From Chloroflexota bacterium (GTDB lineage Bacteria > Chloroflexota > UBA5177 > JANWHV01), in assembly GCA_025450255.1 (NCBI GenBank), contig JANWHV010000028.1, forward strand, positions 1-9,180: a stretch of 9,180 nt of DNA, written 5' to 3'. Shown in pieces: positions 5,467 through 9,180 of the stretch. Position 1 is the first letter of the stretch; every line of letters starts with the position of its first letter. Position numbers and translations under genes: made by a program. Below the pieces are notes generated by a model that ran no database searches, was not told where the DNA came from, and saw only the letters and a program-made list of their open reading frames with translations.

Positions 5467-6140
5467 TACCTGGGCTCCTCGCCAGCCAACCGCCGTAGCC
5501 GCGCCAGTTCCGCCTCGACCTCGCCCTCGCGCAGCATGCGCCGCCCGTCGGGTGTATAGACGCTCACCTGGGCGCCGGCCACGGCGAAGGCGGCGGCGAT
5601 GGCCTGGCTCTGCCAGCGGCCCGCGCCGTCCCGCTCCCAGGGCTGATACGCTCCCTCCACCAATCGCCAGCCGCGTCCCTGCTCGGGCAGGTGCTCGCCG
5701 GTGGGGTCCAGGGCCAAGTACTCGCGCACCCCGGCATGAGCGTAGCTGTAGCCCTTGCCGCGCGCCAGGTCGAGGTCGGACTGCTGGGTGGCGGCGCTCA
5801 GCACCTCGATAATTAGCACTGGCGGCCCGTCCACCGCGATCGCCCAGGAGCCGCGATAGGGCTCGGCCGGGCGTGGATAGACGAACAGGTCGGGGAGCAC
5901 GCGCACATACGAGCCGTCGGGGCGCCTGCAGCCGGAGAGTATCAGCTGGGTGATGGCGTGCCAGGGCACGGCTTGACCGGGGAGTTGGTACACGCAGGCC
6001 AATTCGTTGATGCCCAGGCGCAGGTTATGGATCGTGGTCTGGTGCAGGTCGATGCCCAACACACTCTCCTCGGTATCATCGGGCGGCCAGGGCTCCGGCG
6101 CCGGTTGCGCGTGGGCGCGGGCGTGGGTCTCGCTTACCAT
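5466..6140 (-). CDS. Uma2 family (DUF820) PD-(D/E)XK nuclease-like protein
   Basis: The 224 residues show the Uma2 signature: PDLFVYPRP (Asp84 of the PD pair), VLIIEVLSAATQQSDLDLARGKGYSYAHAGVREYLALDP (Glu112 and Lys129), and a short C-terminal charged helix REGEVEAELARLRRLAG. These give the PD...E-x-L...K layout of the restriction-endonuclease-like fold. Uma2 genes occur in large paralogous sets in cyanobacteria and Chloroflexota, and their substrate is not known. ATG 6140 is preferred because GGGAGG (complement of 6148-6153) lies 7 nt upstream; the open frame continues to 6227, with an in-frame ATG at 6155 as the alternative. The gene appears intact, in contrast to the damaged restriction genes downstream on the same strand, and I see no sign that it belongs to that locus. 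Confidence 0.9.
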   Translation of the reverse strand: MVSETHARAHAQPAPEPWPPDDTEESVLGIDLHQTTIHNLRLGINELACVYQLPGQAVPWHAITQLILSGCRRPDGSYVRVLPDLFVYPRPAEPYRGSWAIAVDGPPVLIIEVLSAATQQSDLDLARGKGYSYAHAGVREYLALDPTGEHLPEQGRGWRLVEGAYQPWERDGAGRWQSQAIAAAFAVAGAQVSVYTPDGRRMLREGEVEAELARLRRLAGEEPR

Positions 6141-6350
6141 GGTCATGCCTCCCATCTCCAGTGTATCTCGCATAGCGTCGCCGGGACACGTGGTGATTGA
6201 CGTATTGTCTGGAACCAGACGCTCCATTTCAACTCATGGCGGCCCCATATGAGTGGCAAAGCGTTACGGCTATAAATCCATGGAATCCGGATCCCGACAG
6301 CGAATCAGTGCGATAATCGAGACGAGAGCGCCCGTTGGAGGTGAAAAGCG
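6141..6350. other. Divergent intergenic region between Uma2 and the CTP-synthase-like operon
   Basis: No gene is seen. An inverted repeat GTCTGG-AA-CCAGAC lies at 6207-6220. An AT-rich TATAAAT at 6271-6277 is the most -10-like string, about 75 nt before the mini-ORF at 6351, but it has no good -35 partner. Both divergent promoters should lie here; neither can be fixed from sequence alone. Confidence 0.4.
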
Positions 6351-6455
6351 ATGACGCACGTCCTTGTTTCCATCGACAGTGCATGCGTGCCCGCGCCGTC
6401 ACGTGTAGCCGACGAGGCGTGGGTGTGCAATAGGCCACCCGGGAGGCGTGTATGA
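6351..6455 (+). CDS. 34-codon mini-ORF coupled to the CTP-synthase-like gene
   Basis: Starts MTHVLVSIDS with a near-consensus GGAGGTG 7 nt upstream, and its TGA overlaps the next gene's ATG at 6452 (ATGA). It is too short for routine gene calling. It might be a leader peptide controlling the downstream gene by translational coupling, or a true small protein. The sequence has no recognisable domain, no regulatory codon run (no stretch of one amino acid) and only moderate third-position GC (about two thirds), so coding selection is not demonstrated. The initiation and overlap context is the main support. Confidence 0.4.
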   Translation: MTHVLVSIDSACVPAPSRVADEAWVCNRPPGRRV

Positions 6456-7174
6456 CAGCCCTTCGCATTGGCCTCGTCGGCGACTACCAGCCCGAGGTGA
6501 TCGCGCATCAGGCGATCCCGCGGGCGCTGGCCCTGGCCGCGGACGCCGCGGGCACGAGCGTCGCGCCCGTTTGGCTTGCCACGCCGGACGTTCTGACCAT
6601 GCCCGAGCCGGACCTGGCGGCATACGATGCCTTCTGGTGCGTGCCGGCCAGCCCCTACCGGAACATAGACGGCGCGCTGCGGGCGATCCGTTACGCGCGT
6701 GAGCATAACGTGCCGTTTCTGGGCACCTGCGGCGGCTCCCAGCACGCGCTGATCGAATACGCCAGAAACGTCCTGGGGCTGTCCGAGGCCGACCATGCGG
6801 AAACCAACGCCGGCGCCGCCGTGCCACTGATCTCCAGGCTGAGCTGTGCGCTGGTAGAAGCCTCGGGCACGATATACCTGACGCCTGGCTCGCGCGTGGC
6901 CGCGATCCACGGCGCGGCCGAGACCGTCGAGATGTATCACTGCAGCTATGGTCTGAACCCACGACACGAGTCGCTGTTGCTGGATGGGCGGCTGCGCATC
7001 ACTGGCCGCGACGAGCATGGTGAGGCGCGGGTGGTGGAGTTATCGAACCATCCGTTTTTCATAGCCACGCTGTATCAGCCCGAGCGGTGGGCGCTGCGCG
7101 GCGCCCTCCATCCGCTGATCGATGCCTACGTCGAAGCGACGGCACGGGAACGTCTGTATGCCAAAGCCCATTGA
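6452..7174 (+). CDS. CTP synthase C-terminal region-related protein (class I glutamine amidotransferase-like)
   Basis: The 240 residues resemble the glutaminase half of CTP synthase without the synthetase domain. IGLVGDYQPEVIAH opens the fold, and VPFLGTCGGSQHALIEYARNVLG contains the nucleophile elbow with Cys93, as in class I amidotransferases. In the strand that normally carries the catalytic HPE, this protein reads LYQPER, so the histidine is glutamine (209) while Glu211 remains. This fits the family annotated as CTP synthase C-terminal region-related (seleno)protein, in which the elbow residue can be selenocysteine; here it is an ordinary TGC cysteine. Without the histidine, normal glutaminase activity is doubtful and the true reaction is unknown. 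The start ATG has GGGAGG 5 nt upstream. It overlaps the mini-ORF before it by 4 nt and the gene after it by 17 nt. Confidence 0.85.
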   Translation: MTALRIGLVGDYQPEVIAHQAIPRALALAADAAGTSVAPVWLATPDVLTMPEPDLAAYDAFWCVPASPYRNIDGALRAIRYAREHNVPFLGTCGGSQHALIEYARNVLGLSEADHAETNAGAAVPLISRLSCALVEASGTIYLTPGSRVAAIHGAAETVEMYHCSYGLNPRHESLLLDGRLRITGRDEHGEARVVELSNHPFFIATLYQPERWALRGALHPLIDAYVEATARERLYAKAH

Positions 7175-7418
7175 TCCCGACGCCTGGCGCCCACGGAAGC
7201 CGCCGATCGAGGGGCGTGAATTCAGCACGTCGGGGGCGGTGGGCGCCGCGACCATCGGTTGGCTCTGGCGCCACAAGAAAATGAGCGCGGCGCTCACCGT
7301 GCTCCTGGCGCTGCTGGTGGTGGCGGCGGTCGCCCTCGCGCTGCTGCGTGTGACCGGCAACACCCCGCCCCCCGCGCAAACGGGGCCGACTCCCACCCTG
7401 CTTCCCGCGAACAGATAG
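7158..7418 (+). CDS. Small single-pass membrane protein, unknown function
   Basis: An 86-residue protein starting MPKPIDPDAWRPRKPP. A charged N-terminal region (WRHKK at 37-41) leads into one strong hydrophobic segment at 42-64 (MSAALTVLLALLVVAAVALALL), followed by a short Pro/Thr-rich tail. The positive charges before the helix suggest the N-terminus stays inside and the Pro-rich tail outside. It begins 17 nt inside the preceding gene, pointing to an operon with the CTP-synthase-like gene. Only a weak GGGA precedes the ATG. The open frame extends to 7122, but that extension lies wholly inside the previous gene. No family recognised. Confidence 0.6.
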   Translation: MPKPIDPDAWRPRKPPIEGREFSTSGAVGAATIGWLWRHKKMSAALTVLLALLVVAAVALALLRVTGNTPPPAQTGPTPTLLPANR

Positions 7419-7419
7419 G

Positions 7420-7449
7420 AGGAGTCTCCGGCCGTGGCCGGGTACTCCT
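7420..7449. terminator. Hairpin between convergent genes, likely bidirectional terminator
   Basis: The outer stem AGGAGT/ACTCCT (7420-7425 with 7444-7449) and the inner stem CCGGCC/GGCCGG (7428-7433 with 7436-7441) are separated by small internal loops. The hairpin sits between the stop codons at 7418 (+) and 7464 (-). T-runs are poor (CTTTT at 7461-7465 is 11 nt further on), so the efficiency is uncertain, but position and stability support a terminator role. Confidence 0.6.
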
Positions 7450-7463
7450 TCCACCCGTTGCTT

Positions 7464-9180
7464 TTAGCACGCGAGAGTCCGCGAGATCGTGGTGAAGAAT
7501 TTGCTGCTTCCGCCTGTTCCGTTCACGTTATATTGGCCGGCGAAGCCTCCCCGTTGGAAGGCGGTCGCGCTGGCGTTCCCGAGCCCGTCAGCCGTGGCGG
7601 GGACGTTCGTGAACGGACCCGGACCACCGCTCGGGCTCACAAACTGGTACTGGAAGGTCACGGGCTCGTTCGCCGCGAAGCCGGACCCGGTCAGCGACAC
7701 GGTGGTCCTGCTCACGCAGGTAACGTTGACCAGGGTGGGCGGTACGGTGAGGGACGCGCCCGCCACGCGGTTGCTCAGGGTGCCGAACGCCGAGATCGTG
7801 ACCGTGGCGCCGCCGTTCCCGCTCGGCTGAGCCGGGGTGGTAGAGACCGTGTTGCAGGTGTTCGGCACCGGCACCGAGCCGGCGATCGTGCCCTGTGCAC
7901 TGGCTGTAGCGCCGGCAAAGGTACCGCCGCTCCCGCAGCCGCCGCCGCTTACGATGAGGCTCACGGGTTCATTTGCCGCATAGCCGGAGCCGTTGAAGGT
8001 AACCGGCTGGCCAATTGCCGCCGTGGCCGGCGAGAGGCTGAACAGTATCACCACCGGCGTCGACGTGGCGGTCACGGTTGCCGTGGCGGTCGCGGTCGAA
8101 GTTGCCGTGACGGTTGGCGACGGCGTGAGTGTCGCGGTTGGCGATGGCGTGAACGAAGCGGTCGCGGTTGATGACGGCGTTGGCGTGGCCGTGTCGGTCA
8201 CGGTCGCCGGCGTTTTGGTGACGGTCGCGGTTGGGCTGCCGGCGCCCGATACATCCGGCGACGGCTGGGTCGGGATCGTCTCCACCGCCGGGACGGAGGA
8301 TACCACCAACTGGTCGAAACGTGGCGTCCCCAGTACCTCGGCCGGGATCGGCGCGGCATCCGGTTGATAGGCGTTGGGCGCGGCGAGCGCGCTGCCCAGT
8401 TTCGCGATCGCGACGCTGCTCAGGACGGAGCCGTCGAGCGGATCGACGCCGAGCACGGTGCCCGCGCCATCGTCCAGCACTACAAGCTTGCCGTCTCCGG
8501 CCACCAGCAGGTTCCGCGGCGTACCGTTCAGGTGATAGCGGTGCGCGAGCTTTCCCGCCACGGGGTCGATTGCGTCGATAGAGTGCCCCGCGCCATCCGC
8601 CGCATAGAGCATGCCGTTGGCCGTAACCACCACCGCGGCGGCGGCCGCGGCGCGCGGCGTGACGCCGCCGATCGTGCCGATCGCACCGCGCGCGTTGACG
8701 CCTAGCTCCAGCAGCCCGCCGGTCACCGGCACGAAGGCGGACTGGCCGCCGATACCGAATACGGGCCTGCCGTTCGCGCCCCTGGCGGCGCGGGTGGTCA
8801 GCACTACGTGGTGCGCGAGGTCCAGCAGCGAGGCCTGACCGGCGCCGCTGACCGCCGCCAGGCTGCCCTGGGGCGAGACGGCGATATTGTCCGGCTGATA
8901 TCCCAGCGCGATCCGCGCCGTCATGTTGCCCGTGTCGGCGCTCAGCACCTCCACGTTCTTCTTGCCCGGCTCAATCGACGCGACCTGCCGGCCGGGCAGC
9001 GCCGCGAGGACGACCGGCTGCACGTGCGAGGAGATGGTGGTCACCACATTGCGCGCGATATCGTAGCGCAGCACGCCCTTTGCGGTGGCGATGTAGACGT
9101 TTGCGCCGTCGCGCGATGCCGCCAGGTCGCGGCCAGGGGCCGGCAGGGTGACGGTATGCACGATGCGCTGCTGGTCGATC
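7464..9180 (-). CDS. Secreted-type beta-propeller / Thr-Pro linker / Ig-like repeat protein (N-terminus outside window)
   Basis: At least 571 residues are visible. The frame stays open to the right edge, so the GTG at 9161 is not necessarily the start and any signal peptide lies outside the window. About residues 1-290 from that GTG form a YVTN/NHL-like beta-propeller, with repeats such as DLAASRDGANVYIATAKGVLRYD, QPDNIAVSPQGSLAAVSG and GTPRNLLVAGDGKLVVLDD. A Thr/Pro/Ala linker follows at 297-369. Two Ig-like modules come next, sharing NGSGYAANEPVSL (390-402) and TGSGFAANEPVTF (491-503). Cysteines at 409/436 and 482/565 may form disulphides. The protein ends ISRTLAC with no anchor or sorting signal. 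An exported, cell-surface or extracellular role is likely; ligand unknown. Linkers of this kind are common in Chloroflexota. Confidence 0.82.
   Translation of the reverse strand, partial: IDQQRIVHTVTLPAPGRDLAASRDGANVYIATAKGVLRYDIARNVVTTISSHVQPVVLAALPGRQVASIEPGKKNVEVLSADTGNMTARIALGYQPDNIAVSPQGSLAAVSGAGQASLLDLAHHVVLTTRAARGANGRPVFGIGGQSAFVPVTGGLLELGVNARGAIGTIGGVTPRAAAAAAVVVTANGMLYAADGAGHSIDAIDPVAGKLAHRYHLNGTPRNLLVAGDGKLVVLDDGAGTVLGVDPLDGSVLSSVAIAKLGSALAAPNAYQPDAAPIPAEVLGTPRFDQLVVSSVPAVETIPTQPSPDVSGAGSPTATVTKTPATVTDTATPTPSSTATASFTPSPTATLTPSPTVTATSTATATATVTATSTPVVILFSLSPATAAIGQPVTFNGSGYAANEPVSLIVSGGGCGSGGTFAGATASAQGTIAGSVPVPNTCNTVSTTPAQPSGNGGATVTISAFGTLSNRVAGASLTVPPTLVNVTCVSRTTVSLTGSGFAANEPVTFQYQFVSPSGGPGPFTNVPATADGLGNASATAFQRGGFAGQYNVNGTGGSSKFFTTISRTLAC
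8055..8273 (-). repeat. Degenerate Thr/Pro/Ala-coding repeat (linker of the propeller protein)
   Basis: A low-complexity stretch built of ACC/ACG, GCC/GCG, CCG/CCA and GTC codons encodes about 70 residues of TPT, TAT and TPSPT units. The underlying DNA is a diverged short tandem repeat, prone to length change. On the opposite strand it creates a spurious frame rich in Val and Ala. Confidence 0.8.

Noticed and set aside
5354..5812. Plus-strand frame starting ATG 5354
   Set aside because: Mostly antisense to the Uma2 gene and Arg/Pro-rich. The first 37 codons lie in the gap, with only AGGA 2 nt before the ATG.
5466..6140. Uma2 protein as a functional part of the restriction locus
   Set aside because: It has its own ribosome-binding site, is separated by 231 bp containing hairpins, and Uma2 genes are widespread singletons; nothing in the sequence links it to res or mod.
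7993..8367. Plus-strand frame rich in Val, Ala and Gly opposite the propeller gene
   Set aside because: It is the reverse reading of the Thr/Pro linker repeat; the minus strand carries clear domain motifs on both sides.

Overview
The window is GC-rich DNA from an uncultured-looking bacterium. The best lineage hint is the large secreted-type protein at the right end. It has a beta-propeller, then a long Thr/Pro/Ala-rich linker, then two repeated Ig-like modules, an architecture I associate with Chloroflexota. Together with Uma2 and DUF5996 proteins this makes Chloroflexota or a similar soil lineage plausible, but this is inference and not proof.

Layout. Positions 1-871 (+): the C-terminal end of a DUF5996-type protein, then a complete type 1 isopentenyl-diphosphate isomerase (idi). 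Positions 872-1103: a short regulatory-looking gap with two near-palindromic direct repeats and a perfect 22-bp palindrome. Positions 1104-2450 (+): an FUSC/aromatic-acid-exporter-like membrane protein carrying an in-frame 8-residue tandem repeat. Positions 2492-3061 (-): a DinB-superfamily protein. Positions 3211-5234 (-): the wreck of a type III-like restriction-modification locus. The restriction subunit (res) keeps its N-terminus, one helicase segment and its C-terminal nuclease region, joined out of frame at two deletion-like junctions. The methyltransferase (mod) keeps about 80 N-terminal residues. Between them lie about 400 bp with two related operator-like palindromes, three consecutive hairpins and two tiny ORFs that overlap res and mod by ATGA. 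Positions 5466-6140 (-): an intact Uma2-family nuclease-like gene. Positions 6351-7418 (+): a 34-codon mini-ORF with a strong Shine-Dalgarno, overlapped by ATGA with a CTP-synthase-C-terminal-like glutamine-amidotransferase-fold protein, which in turn overlaps a small single-pass membrane protein. A hairpin separates this run from the convergent propeller/Ig-like gene (7464 to the right edge, -), which is cut at its N-terminus by the window.

No intact multi-gene system dominates the window. The parts most worth a second look are the paired TTGT-NN-ACAA palindromes and hairpin cluster inside the decayed restriction locus, the CCGCGG-centred palindromes ahead of the FUSC gene, and the mini-ORF coupled to the CTP-synthase-like gene. 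No tRNA, rRNA, CRISPR array or intact transposase gene was seen.
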